Shown piece after piece: positions 42,378-50,266 of a stretch of 64,000 nucleotides of DNA (its first letter is position 1; each line of letters starts with the position of its first letter). The notes under the pieces are model-generated. The model worked only from the letters and a program-made list of their open reading frames with translations. It was not told where the DNA came from and ran no database searches. Both the position numbers and the translations under genes were made by a program. The stretch is from Bilophila wadsworthia ATCC 49260 (GTDB lineage Bacteria; Desulfobacterota; Desulfovibrionia; Desulfovibrionales; Desulfovibrionaceae). The stretch spans positions 1 to 64,000 of the forward strand of contig NZ_JNJP01000016.1 of assembly GCF_000701705.1 (NCBI RefSeq), given 5' to 3'.

Positions 42378-42800
42378 ATGTCGCAAGCACAGCTCCCCAA
42401 CGAATTGGCAACCTTCCTCGAGACTTGGACGACCGACCCCAACAACGCGAAGGACGCCTTCGTCCGCTTCAAGGATTTCCTGCTCACCACCCCGGACGTG
42501 CGCTTTGATTTCAAGGCCCGCCCCGGCGTGAGCTACTCCCTGCGTGCCGCCAATGCCAAGAACGACGAACGCCCGCTGTTCGTGCTCGTGGACGTGGTGG
42601 ACGACGAACCCGAAGCCCGCTGGCTTTCCGTCTGCTTTTACGCAGATATGGTCAACGATCCCGATGAATTGGGCGACTTCGTCCCGTCCGGGCTCATGGG
42701 GAAGGATGCCTGCTGCCTCAACCTTGAGGAAGATGATCCCGCCATGCGTGACTATATCCTCGCCCGCCTTGGCGAGGCCGCCGCGTCCGCCGCGAAATAA
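42378..42800 (+). CDS. Small acidic protein, function unknown
   Basis: 140 residues from ATG 42378 (AAGG upstream; a second in-frame ATG at 42369 is possible). Cytosolic, alpha/beta, with VSYSLRAANAKNDERPLFVLVDVVDDEPEARWLSVCFYADMVNDPDELGDFVPSGLMGKDACCLNLEEDD as its conserved-looking middle (quoted here only as the region at about residues 50-118). No domain recognised. It is followed by a strong bidirectional terminator some 220 bases downstream. Confidence 0.78.
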   Translation: MSQAQLPNELATFLETWTTDPNNAKDAFVRFKDFLLTTPDVRFDFKARPGVSYSLRAANAKNDERPLFVLVDVVDDEPEARWLSVCFYADMVNDPDELGDFVPSGLMGKDACCLNLEEDDPAMRDYILARLGEAAASAAK

Positions 42801-43018
42801 CGCCCGGAACGGAGTGTCGAACAGCCCCTCCCCAATCGGGGCGGGACCTCAGTGCGCACAAAGGAGGCAGGCCGCAACGCCAGCCTGTTCTCTCTTTGCT
42901 GGGAAGCCATTCCCTGCCGGGATGGTGTGCCGGAATGGAGAAGCGCCGCCCTCCTTCTATAAGGAAGGATGACGCCAAGCAATGCTGCCTACTCCCGATA
43001 GCGCTACCTACCCTAATC
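42801..43018. other. Intergenic region, no gene recognised
   Basis: About 220 bases between the convergent 42378 and GGDEF genes. I see only short GC-rich inverted segments and no supported gene. It ends in a bidirectional terminator. Confidence 0.4.
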
Positions 43019-43055
43019 GAAAAAAGCCCCGGAGCCGTCACTCCGGGGCTTTTTC
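43019..43055. terminator. Bidirectional intrinsic terminator
   Basis: AAAAAGCCCCGGAG, CCGTCA loop, CTCCGGGGCTTTTT: a perfect stem with U-runs on both strands between convergent genes. Confidence 0.93.
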
Positions 43056-43108
43056 AGCATAGCCGGACATCAAAAAAGGACTTTACCGACAGGGGCACCG
43101 CCTACCCG

Positions 43109-43876
43109 CTAAAACACTCGGCCATATCCGCTATCGGTGAACGTTGACGGGCGATAGCGCCACAGCCGATCCCGTCCTTCCCCCTTAGCGCGATACATGG
43201 CGACATCGGCGTTCTTGAGCAGGCGAGCGGGGGTAGCGGCCTCCAGCGAATGAAACGCAACACCCACGGACGAGCTGATGCGGGCCTCTCCCTCTTGCAG
43301 CGGAAATGGGGCACGGATTGCCTCAAGAATGCATTCGGCCGTCCGGAGTACATCCCCTTCCGCCTGTTCAATGAGCAGCACGGCAAATTCATCCCCGCCC
43401 ATGCGCCCGATGAGCCCCCGATCGCCGACGCATCCCTGCAACCGGGCCGCACCCTGTACGAGCAGTTCGTCGCCCGCGGCATGTCCAAGCGAGTCGTTGA
43501 CTTCCTTGAACCGATCAAAGTCGACCAGCAGCAAGGCCAGCCCCGAGCCGCATTCCAGTGCGCTCCCACAGGCTTTGTGGAGCATCTCCTCAAACATGGC
43601 CCGGTTCGGCAGCCCGGTCAGGGGATCATGGCGTGCCTGCGCCAGAGCGGTTCTGGTTGAAAACAGGTCTTCAATCAGGTTTTCCAACTGGAATTCCCGG
43701 ACCTCTTTCTGCACAATGAGCGTGCCGATCTGCTCAGCCAGCCGCCCCACGGACGCAGGGACGGACGGGTCGTTCGTATACCGGAACAAGGCGCGCACCT
43801 GTTCGGCATCCCCCCAGACGATGTCTTTGACGATCCGGGTTATGTCATTGAGGCAAGCTTCGTAATCGTGCTTCAC
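43109..43876 (-). CDS. GGDEF-domain diguanylate cyclase
   Basis: 255 residues from GTG 43876, placed 11 bases after the cinA stop with GGGG upstream; longer in-frame extensions overlap cinA entirely. Residues ~1-85 are a helical N-terminal region (no PAS or receiver domain recognised). Residues ~88-250 are a GGDEF domain: HDPLTGLPNRAMFEEML, DFDRFKEVNDSLGHAAGDELL and RMGGDEFAVLL with an intact active site. The RxxD inhibitory site upstream of GGDEF is missing (GDRG). It should make cyclic di-GMP without product inhibition at this site. It is translationally close to cinA. Confidence 0.9.
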   Translation of the reverse strand: MKHDYEACLNDITRIVKDIVWGDAEQVRALFRYTNDPSVPASVGRLAEQIGTLIVQKEVREFQLENLIEDLFSTRTALAQARHDPLTGLPNRAMFEEMLHKACGSALECGSGLALLLVDFDRFKEVNDSLGHAAGDELLVQGAARLQGCVGDRGLIGRMGGDEFAVLLIEQAEGDVLRTAECILEAIRAPFPLQEGEARISSSVGVAFHSLEAATPARLLKNADVAMYRAKGEGRDRLWRYRPSTFTDSGYGRVF

Positions 43877-43889
43877 ATCGGCCCCGCAG

Positions 43890-45173
43890 CTACAGCGTTG
43901 TCGCCGGTCCGGCACTCTGAACCGGTTCCAGCGGCAGGTCGGACAAATACCGCCGCACCATATCGAGCGCGGTGCCCGCGGCGCGATCCCGAAGCCAGCC
44001 GCGGCCATGAACCCGGCCGGGAGGCGTTATCCTGCGGACCCACGTCCGCGTACCGTCACTGAGCGCAATATAGATGAGCCCCACAGGCTTTTCCGGCGTC
44101 CCCCCGGTCGGCCCGGCAACCCCGGTGATGCCGATGCCGAGCTCGCTGCCCGATACTTCGCGCACGCCTTCGGCCATAGCCCGGGCCACAGGTTCGCTTA
44201 CGGCCCCGTGTTCCTCAAGCATGGCGGCAGGCACGCCGAGCAGCTTCATCTTGGCTTCGTTGGCGTAGGTCACAAGGCCCATGCCGAAGACTTCCGACGC
44301 GCCGGAAACGTCCGTGATGAGCTTCGCCACCAGACCGCCCGTGCAGGATTCTGCGGTAGCCAGATGCAGCCCCTTTTCACTGAGCAGCCGGACGACCACG
44401 CTTTCCAGATTGTCCACATCCACGCCGTAGACCACATCCCCGTACCGGCGGCAAATCTCTTCGACCACCGGACGGCACAGCGCCTCGGCGGCTTCTTCGC
44501 TCTCAGCCCGTGCCGTCACCCGCACGAACATCTCGTTTTCCTTCGCATAGGTCGCCGCCGTCGGGTTCGCCGCATCGGTCAGATCGGCAATCTTCAACGC
44601 GCCCGCCCCCTCGCCGAGACCGAACGTGCGGATCATGCACGAGTGGATGACGGCGTGGCTCCCTTCTTTCAGGAACGGGACGACATAATGCTGCAACATG
44701 GGGACCAGTTCGGAAGGCGGCCCCGGCAGCATGACGATCACCTTGCCGGACGCCGTCCGCACGCCGCAGCCCGGCGCGGTCCCGATGTCGTTGGGGAAGA
44801 CGGTCGCGCCCTCGGGCAGCATGGCCTGCTTGCGCTGGTTCTCGCCCATCGCCGGGCGTCCCTTGAAGTAGCTTTCCAGACGGCGCAGGCTGTCCTCATG
44901 GATCTTCAGCGGAGCGCCCGCCACACTGGCGATGGTTTCCTTGGTCAGATCGTCGTCCGTGGGGCCCAAGCCGCCCGTCGTAATAACCACATCGCTGCGG
45001 CCCAGCGCTTCTTCCAGCGCGTCCCGCAGCCTCCCCGGATTATCGCCCACGGTGCAGGCAAAAAGCAGGTTGACCCCGATGGCGGAGAGCTCGCGCGCGA
45101 CAAACGCCGCGTCCGTGTTGATCGTATGCCCAAGCAAGAGCTCGGTCCCTACCGAAATGATTTCAGCATTCAT
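43890..45173 (-). CDS. cinA: CinA-family protein (competence/damage-inducible, NMN deamidase)
   Basis: 427 residues from ATG 45173. The N-terminal MoCF-like domain (AEIISVGTELLLGHTINTDAAFVARELSAIG, TTGGLGPTDDDLTKE) has the COG1058 pyrophosphatase fold. The C-terminal CinA domain (LATAESCTGGLVAKLITDVSGASEVFGMGLVTYAN, GIGITGVAGPTGGTPEKPVGL) is the PncC-type nicotinamide mononucleotide deamidase. Two-domain CinA proteins recycle NMN and ADP-ribose. The gene is just upstream of the GGDEF gene. Confidence 0.95.
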   Translation of the reverse strand: MNAEIISVGTELLLGHTINTDAAFVARELSAIGVNLLFACTVGDNPGRLRDALEEALGRSDVVITTGGLGPTDDDLTKETIASVAGAPLKIHEDSLRRLESYFKGRPAMGENQRKQAMLPEGATVFPNDIGTAPGCGVRTASGKVIVMLPGPPSELVPMLQHYVVPFLKEGSHAVIHSCMIRTFGLGEGAGALKIADLTDAANPTAATYAKENEMFVRVTARAESEEAAEALCRPVVEEICRRYGDVVYGVDVDNLESVVVRLLSEKGLHLATAESCTGGLVAKLITDVSGASEVFGMGLVTYANEAKMKLLGVPAAMLEEHGAVSEPVARAMAEGVREVSGSELGIGITGVAGPTGGTPEKPVGLIYIALSDGTRTWVRRITPPGRVHGRGWLRDRAAGTALDMVRRYLSDLPLEPVQSAGPATTL

Positions 45174-45207
45174 GGCAAACTCGGTTGCGGAGATGAGCGG
45201 AAATGAC

Positions 45208-45268
45208 TTTTTTGGGGGAAAGCCCCCTTTGGAAGAAACCCCTTCCAAAACCTGCCAGCGCGGCTCGC
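45208..45268 (-). repeat. Repeat family B copy 3
   Basis: On the minus strand: GCCGCGCTGGCAGGTTTTGG, AAGGGGTTTCTTCC, AAAGGGGGCTTTCCCCC, AAAAAAG. The GCGCTGGCAGGTTTKGG block matches the copies at 13615 and 33198. It lies between the uraA 3' end and the cinA start; the T-run could terminate transcription. Confidence 0.5.
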
Positions 45269-45436
45269 GCCACCCCATCCCCCTAAAACTTTTCCCTCAC
45301 GGTTACAACAAAAGTTTCCGGGGGGATATCGGAAATGAGGGGCCAATCGGCGGGCATTCCCGCCGCTCGAAAGGGTTATGGAGGAAAACAGGGAGGAATG
45401 CTGTTGCCGGACATCCCTCCCCAGCCTCCATCCTTG

Positions 45437-46696
45437 CTATTCGGACTTCACTTTCTTGTGGACATGAACCGCTCTGGGAAGGAAGAGATTCAACAGCACC
45501 CCGGTGACGGCGGCAAGCCCGATGCCGCCGAGGCGGAACGAGCCGATATTAAAGGTCATGCCGCCCACGCCGAAGATGATGATCAGCGCGACGACGGCGA
45601 GGTTGCGGGGCTCCATCAAGTCTTCGCCAGCGCGGACCAGCGTGTTCAGGCCCACCACCATGATGGCCCCGAACAGCAGGATCATGATCCCGCCCATGAC
45701 CGGGACGGGGATGGAACTCAAGAACGCGCCGAGCTTGTTGACGCACGAGAGCACGATGGCCCAAATGGCGGCCCACGTCATGACGCCGGGGTTGAACGCC
45801 CGGGTCAGGGCCACCGCCCCGGTCACTTCCGAGTAGGTCGTATTCGGAGGCCCGCCGATGAAGCTCGCCAGCATCGTGGCGATGCCGTCGCCGAGCATGG
45901 TACTCTTGATGCCGGGGTCCTTGAGGAAGTCCTTCCCCGTCACCGAGCTGATGGCGATGATGTCCCCGAAATGCTCAATGGCCGGGGCGAGGGTAATGGG
46001 GATGATGAACAGGATGGCTTCCCAGCGGAACTCGGGGAACACGAAATCCGGAACGCCGAACCACGGCGCGGCGGCCACCTTGCTGAAATCGTGGATGCCG
46101 AGCCCGATGGCGCACAGGTAGCCTACGGCGATGCCCGACATAATGGGGATAAGGCGTATCATGCCGCGCCCGAGCAGAGAAACGAGCACCGTCGTCGCCA
46201 GCGCCGCCATCGAAATGATCAGCGCCGTGTTCTCGGGGACAAGCACCGCGCTGCCGTCCCCGGCCTTGCCGAGGGCCATGTTCACCCCGACAGGGGCCAG
46301 CACAAGGCCGATGACGATGATCACCGGCCCGGTCACGATGGGCGGCAGCAGGCGCATGATGATCTCCGTGCCGCGCCAACGGATGATGAAGCTCAGCACC
46401 ACATAGACGGCACCGGCCACGACCATGCCGCCCAGCGTCGCGGGAAGCCCCCAAGTCTGCACGCCATAGATGATCGGCGCAATGAACGCGAAGGACGACG
46501 CGAGAAAAACGGGCACCTTGCCGCGTGTGCAAATCTGAAAAATCAACGTGCCCACGCCGGCCGTAAACAAGGCCACGTTGGTGCTCATGCCCGTCAGGAT
46601 CGGCACCAGCACCAGCGCGCCGAATGCCACGAAAAGCATCTGCGCACCGAGCAGGGAATCTTTCAACCGAAAAGAATACGTCGTATCCGACTCCAT
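45437..46696 (-). CDS. uraA: Uracil permease (UraA, NCS2 family)
   Basis: 419 residues from ATG 46696 (AGGAG five bases upstream; a GTG six bases earlier is less well placed). About 14 membrane segments. NCS2 signatures: GAQMLFVAFGALVLVPILTGMS, the second NCS2 motif SFIGGPPNTTYSEVTGAVALTRAFNPGVM and GLNTLVRAGEDLMEPRNLAV. It imports uracil with a proton. It follows upp by 116 bases on the same strand, the classic salvage pair. Confidence 0.95.
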   Translation of the reverse strand: MESDTTYSFRLKDSLLGAQMLFVAFGALVLVPILTGMSTNVALFTAGVGTLIFQICTRGKVPVFLASSFAFIAPIIYGVQTWGLPATLGGMVVAGAVYVVLSFIIRWRGTEIIMRLLPPIVTGPVIIVIGLVLAPVGVNMALGKAGDGSAVLVPENTALIISMAALATTVLVSLLGRGMIRLIPIMSGIAVGYLCAIGLGIHDFSKVAAAPWFGVPDFVFPEFRWEAILFIIPITLAPAIEHFGDIIAISSVTGKDFLKDPGIKSTMLGDGIATMLASFIGGPPNTTYSEVTGAVALTRAFNPGVMTWAAIWAIVLSCVNKLGAFLSSIPVPVMGGIMILLFGAIMVVGLNTLVRAGEDLMEPRNLAVVALIIIFGVGGMTFNIGSFRLGGIGLAAVTGVLLNLFLPRAVHVHKKVKSE

Positions 46697-46812
46697 CTCC
46701 ACTCCTCAGAAAAAAATGTATGTTCCCTGTCCTCTGGCGGCTCCCGCATACCGGGCTTGAGGGGAACGGCTCCCCTCAGCCGGATCGGAGGCAGCGCCTC
46801 GCCGCCTGCCCG

Positions 46813-47439
46813 CTACCGCGTTCCGAAGATGCGGTCCCCGGCGTCGCCGAGGCCGGGGATGATGTAGCCGTGCTCGTCGAGATGGGAGTCGACGGCGGCC
46901 GTATAAATGTCCACGTCGGGATGCGCTTCCTCGACGCGCTTGATGCCTTCGGGAGCGCACACGAGATTGAGGCTGAGGATGCGCTTGCAGCCGCGCTTCT
47001 TGAGGAGATCGATCGTGGCGATGAGCGAGCCGCCGGTCGCCAGCATGGGATCAAGGATAATGGCGATGCGCTGGTCGATCTCCTTGGCGAGCTTCACGTA
47101 GTACTCTACGGGCTCCAGCGTCTCTTCGTTCCGGTACAGGCCGACGACGCTGATCTTCGCGCCCGGGACCATGTCCAGCACGCCGTCCATCAGGCCGAGC
47201 CCGGCCCGGAGAATGGGAACGATGGTCACCATCTTGCCGGAAATGGATTCCACTTCCACGGGCCCGGCCCAGCCTTTGATGGTCCGCTTTTCGGTCTTGA
47301 ACTGCTTGGTGGCTTCATACATGAGCAACCGGGCGATTTCCTTGGCCAGCATACGGAATTCGCTGGTGGAGGTGGATTCCTTCCTAAGGATGCCCAGTTT
47401 GTGCCGCACGAGAGGATGATCAACTACATGAACCGCCAT
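46813..47439 (-). CDS. upp: Uracil phosphoribosyltransferase
   Basis: 208 residues from ATG 47439 with GAGGAG upstream. AVHVVDHPLVRHKLGILRKESTSTSEFR at the N-terminus and the PRPP-binding loop IAIILDPMLATGGSLIATIDLLKKRGC are diagnostic, as is the C-terminal HGYIIPGLGDAGDRIFGT uracil-binding loop. It converts uracil and PRPP to UMP. Together with uraA it forms a salvage operon; UMP then feeds PyrH, encoded at 61069. Confidence 0.97.
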   Translation of the reverse strand: MAVHVVDHPLVRHKLGILRKESTSTSEFRMLAKEIARLLMYEATKQFKTEKRTIKGWAGPVEVESISGKMVTIVPILRAGLGLMDGVLDMVPGAKISVVGLYRNEETLEPVEYYVKLAKEIDQRIAIILDPMLATGGSLIATIDLLKKRGCKRILSLNLVCAPEGIKRVEEAHPDVDIYTAAVDSHLDEHGYIIPGLGDAGDRIFGTR

Positions 47440-47898
47440 ACCCATTCTCCTCTGAATAAAAGGATTCCCGAAACGCTTCCAAAACGCATGGGGCCGCCGA
47501 AGCGGGAAGCCAACCCCATCCAACAGGCCAAATAAATTGGAAGACCTTATGCCGAGGCCGAGGGTTTGTCAAAATCACGCTCCGAACGGCCGCCCTCGAC
47601 ACGCCCCGCGCGCGGCCTCCGCGGATTTGGGCAAAGGCCTCCGGCTCACTGCGAAGGGGGGTTACAAAATCGTAGTTAACATTTTTGTAAATAACAATAT
47701 TCCCTTTGAGATAGGCACAGTTATGCGAAAAACGGCAAAAACGCCTTGCCAGAAGGACTAAAAAGGCATAAAAACGGCACACATTTCCTTGAAATCCTGT
47801 TTCAGGGCGTGCCACGGGATTGTGTGTTTCTCAAATTGTCAAAACAGGAGTTCTCTCCCTCTGAGAAAGGGAGGGGTCCCCGCCAAGGAGCTTACGTC
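47440..47898. other. Divergent intergenic region upp / gdhA
   Basis: 459 bases. On the minus strand a TTGACA (47567-47572) with CATAAG 15 bp away may be a upp promoter. On the plus side an AT-rich tract (47668-47710) with GTTAAC/GTAAATAAC near-dyads precedes gdhA. No recognised riboswitch or small gene. Confidence 0.4.
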
Positions 47899-49257
47899 AT
47901 GGCTTCGAGCTACGTGCAGAAAGTTATCCGCAGTGTGAAGAAGAGCAACCCCCACCAGCCGGAGTTCATTCAGGCGCTGGAAGAAGTCCTCCACTCGCTG
48001 GAACCGCTTTTTCTGAAGGACCCCAAGTACCAGCAGAACGGCATTCTCGAACGCATCGTCGAACCCGAACGCCAGATCATGTTCCGCGTGGCATGGACGG
48101 ACGACAAGGGCCGCGTGCAGGTGAACCGCGGCTACCGCGTCCAGTTCAACTCCGCCCTCGGCCCCTACAAGGGCGGCTTCCGCTTCCACCCCAGCGTCAA
48201 CCTGAGCATCTTGAAATTCCTCGGTTTTGAACAGATCTTCAAGAACAGCCTGAGCGGCCTCTCCATCGGCGGCGCCAAGGGCGGCAGCGACTTCGATCCC
48301 AAGGGCAAGTCCGACGCCGAAGTCATGCGTTTCTGCCAGGCCTTCATGACGGAAGCCTTCCGCTACATCGGCAGCACCATCGACGTGCCCGCCGGGGACA
48401 TCGGCGTGGGAGCCCGCGAAATCGGCTACATGTTCGGCCAGTACAAGCGCCTGACCTCCAGCTTTGAAGGCGTGCTCACCGGCAAGGGCCTCAAATGGGG
48501 CGGCTCGCTGGCCCGCAAGGAAGCCACCGGGTACGGCAGCGTCTACTTTGCCTCCAACATGCTCAAGGCCCGCAACATGGATCTGGAAGGCGCCACCTGC
48601 GCCGTGTCCGGCTCCGGCAACGTGGCTATCTACACCATCGAAAAGCTGTACCAGCTCGGCGCCAAACCCGTGACCGCCAGCGACTCGCGCGGCTGCATCT
48701 ACCATCCGGGCGGCATCAACCTCGACGCCCTCAAGCAGGTCAAGGAAGTCGAGCGCGCGTCCCTCGCCCGCTACGCCGAGCTCTGCAAAGACGCCAAGTA
48801 TATCCCCGCGAAGGAATACCCCAAAGATCAACATCCCGTGTGGAACGTGCCCTGCAAGCTCGCCTTCCCGAGCGCCACGCAGAACGAAGTCAGCGGCGCC
48901 GACGCGGCCAACCTCATCAAGAACGGCTGTGTCCTCGTATGCGAAGGCGCCAACATGCCCTCCACCCCCGAAGCGGTGGAAGCCTTCCTTCAGGCCGGGC
49001 TCGCCTTCGGGCCCGGCAAGTGCGCCAACGCGGGCGGCGTGTCCACCAGCCAGCTCGAAATGGCTCAAAACGCCAGTATGCAGTCCTGGACCTTTGAAGA
49101 AGTCGACGCCAAGCTCAAGAACATCATGGCCAACATCTTCAAGGCCGCCCATGAAACCGCCGAGGAATTCGGCGTGCCCGGCAACTACGTCCTCGGCGGC
49201 AACATCGCCGGCTTCCGTAAGGTGGCCGACTCCATGATCGAGCAGGGCCTGTATTAA
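47899..49257 (+). CDS. gdhA: Glutamate dehydrogenase, NADP-type
   Basis: 452 residues from ATG 47899 with AAGGAG upstream, ignoring a 51-residue unsupported extension. It belongs to the hexameric 450-residue class (like E. coli GdhA). Substrate-binding and catalytic segments: GPYKGGFRFHPSVNLSILKFLGFEQ, GGAKGGSDFDPKGKSDAEVMRFCQAF, PAGDIGVGAREIGYMFG. Nucleotide fold: VSGSGNVAIYTIEKLYQLGAKPVTASDS. It assimilates ammonium into glutamate, or deaminates glutamate during amino acid growth. It is monocistronic. Confidence 0.96.
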   Translation: MASSYVQKVIRSVKKSNPHQPEFIQALEEVLHSLEPLFLKDPKYQQNGILERIVEPERQIMFRVAWTDDKGRVQVNRGYRVQFNSALGPYKGGFRFHPSVNLSILKFLGFEQIFKNSLSGLSIGGAKGGSDFDPKGKSDAEVMRFCQAFMTEAFRYIGSTIDVPAGDIGVGAREIGYMFGQYKRLTSSFEGVLTGKGLKWGGSLARKEATGYGSVYFASNMLKARNMDLEGATCAVSGSGNVAIYTIEKLYQLGAKPVTASDSRGCIYHPGGINLDALKQVKEVERASLARYAELCKDAKYIPAKEYPKDQHPVWNVPCKLAFPSATQNEVSGADAANLIKNGCVLVCEGANMPSTPEAVEAFLQAGLAFGPGKCANAGGVSTSQLEMAQNASMQSWTFEEVDAKLKNIMANIFKAAHETAEEFGVPGNYVLGGNIAGFRKVADSMIEQGLY

Positions 49258-49267
49258 AAGAGAGTGC

Positions 49268-49372
49268 GTGAATACCGGGGGAGGACCTTTCTTCAGAAAG
49301 GTCCTCCCCCGGCCCCCTTCCCAAAGGCTTTTGACTGATGGGGAGGCGGCGCGACGGCAGTTCCGAAACGCC
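49268..49372 (+). repeat. Repeat family A copy 4
   Basis: ACCGGGGGAGGACC, stem TTTCT/AGAAA, GGTCCTCCCCCGG, CCCCCTTCCC, AAAGGCTTTTGACTGA, TGGGGAGGCGGCGCGACGG. The first part is a perfect ~22-bp hairpin. It starts 11 bases after the gdhA stop codon. The right end closely matches the copy at 26515. Confidence 0.85.
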
Positions 49373-49403
49373 ATTGCCCCAAACCCTCCCTCCTCTCCGC
49401 AAA

Positions 49404-49444
49404 AGAAAAGAGCCCGGATGCACAACGCATCCGGGCTCTTTTCC
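49404..49444. terminator. Bidirectional intrinsic terminator
   Basis: AAAAGAGCCCGGATGC, a 4-6 base loop, GCATCCGGGCTCTTTT: a perfect 16-bp stem with U-runs in both directions downstream of gdhA. Confidence 0.93.
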
Positions 49445-49621
49445 GGTTTTTTCCACAATCCACATGCCATTCCCCCTCTCTCCTTATGCAACACCGGTCC
49501 CGCCGCTTCCGTTTGGCAGGGAGGGGCGGCGGATACGCACAGCGTTGGCATCAGGAGATACGGGGTATTGGGAAAAAAGGGGGGACACCGCAAACAGCGT
49601 TGAAGCCCTCCTTCCCCAAAA

Positions 49622-49855
49622 TCAACTCTCCCCAACAGGAAAAACTTCCCACGCCTCCATATGGCAAAGGTTGGCGCCGAGATGTTGGGCACAGGCCGGG
49701 CTCTGCTCGCAGGCCTCGGCGGCAGGCCAATGCGTGAACCGTTCCAGCGCGTCCTGAAACGAAGGGGCTTCGACAGTCTGCTCTTTGCGAATCCTGAGAT
49801 TCTCGCCGGAACCCTCGATGTAGTGGACTCTGTAGCGGCCCATGATGCGTTCCAT
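49622..49855 (-). CDS. Small cytosolic protein, function unknown
   Basis: 77 residues from ATG 49855 (AGGAT upstream; ATG 49843 is an alternative). It opens with GRYRVHYIEGSGENLRIRKEQTVEA, a beta-rich start resembling small DUF-type stress or phage-like proteins, then FQDALERFTHWPAAEACEQSPACAQHL. No family recognised. Weak support: a good frame, a ribosome site and no competing frame. Confidence 0.55.
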   Translation of the reverse strand: MERIMGRYRVHYIEGSGENLRIRKEQTVEAPSFQDALERFTHWPAAEACEQSPACAQHLGANLCHMEAWEVFPVGES

Positions 49856-49869
49856 TTATCCTGTGAGGC

Positions 49870-49985
49870 GAAATTCGGAGAACCCGGAGGGGGCCGGGTT
49901 CTCCTTGCGCCTTCCCGAAGGAGGAGTCTCCGGGAAGGCGTTCCGAGTGGCTTACCCTTGCATGGGCGGCGACGGCGAGACGCAA
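49870..49985. other. Hairpins downstream of the exporter operon
   Basis: GGAGAACCCGG/CCGGGTTCTCC (49877-49904) and CCTTCCCG/CGGGAAGG (49911-49938) are two adjacent stable stems. They probably end transcription of the 50060-51709 operon or of the small gene upstream, but lack a clear U-run. Confidence 0.45.
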
Positions 49986-50059
49986 AGGCGTGTGCGCGCC
50001 CCGTGAATCCTTCGGAACCCCCGTAAAAAGTTCCGTCCGCCCTTCCCTACGCCGACGGC

Positions 50060-50233
50060 TTAGCCGTGGGCGCCGGGAGCAATGAAGTCGCTGAGGAAAT
50101 AGAGAGCCACGAGCAGGAACACGCCGAGAGCCCAGCTCCAATGGATGAGCTTCAGTTCGGTAGCGTCCAGCGGCTCATACTCCATCTTCTGCACTTCTTC
50201 GTGAAACTTCACGTTCTTAGTATCTTCTGCCAT
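50060..50233 (-). CDS. 57-residue single-pass membrane protein linked to the YeiH-family exporter
   Basis: Translated from the sequence: ATG 50233, AAGGAG eight bases upstream, stop TAA at 50060-50062. It begins MAEDTKNVKFHEEVQKMEYE, followed by a hydrophilic PLDATELKLI segment, one membrane helix WSWALGVFLLVALYFLSDF, and the tail IAPGAHG. It lies 33 bases after the YeiH-family exporter gene on the same strand and is surely co-transcribed. It is too small for most gene finders. It may be an accessory subunit or assembly factor of the transporter. Confidence 0.82.
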   Translation of the reverse strand: MAEDTKNVKFHEEVQKMEYEPLDATELKLIHWSWALGVFLLVALYFLSDFIAPGAHG

Positions 50234-50266
50234 GTCAGTCTCCTTTATAGCTGAAAATGGAAGAGG

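Noticed and set aside
47714..47726. Sigma-54-like GGCAC...GC upstream of gdhA
   Set aside because: The spacing between GG and GC is nine bases instead of ten and the flanks do not fit.
47839..49692. 617-codon minus-strand frame across gdhA
   Set aside because: Antisense shadow of glutamate dehydrogenase; alanine/glycine/valine-rich without family motifs.
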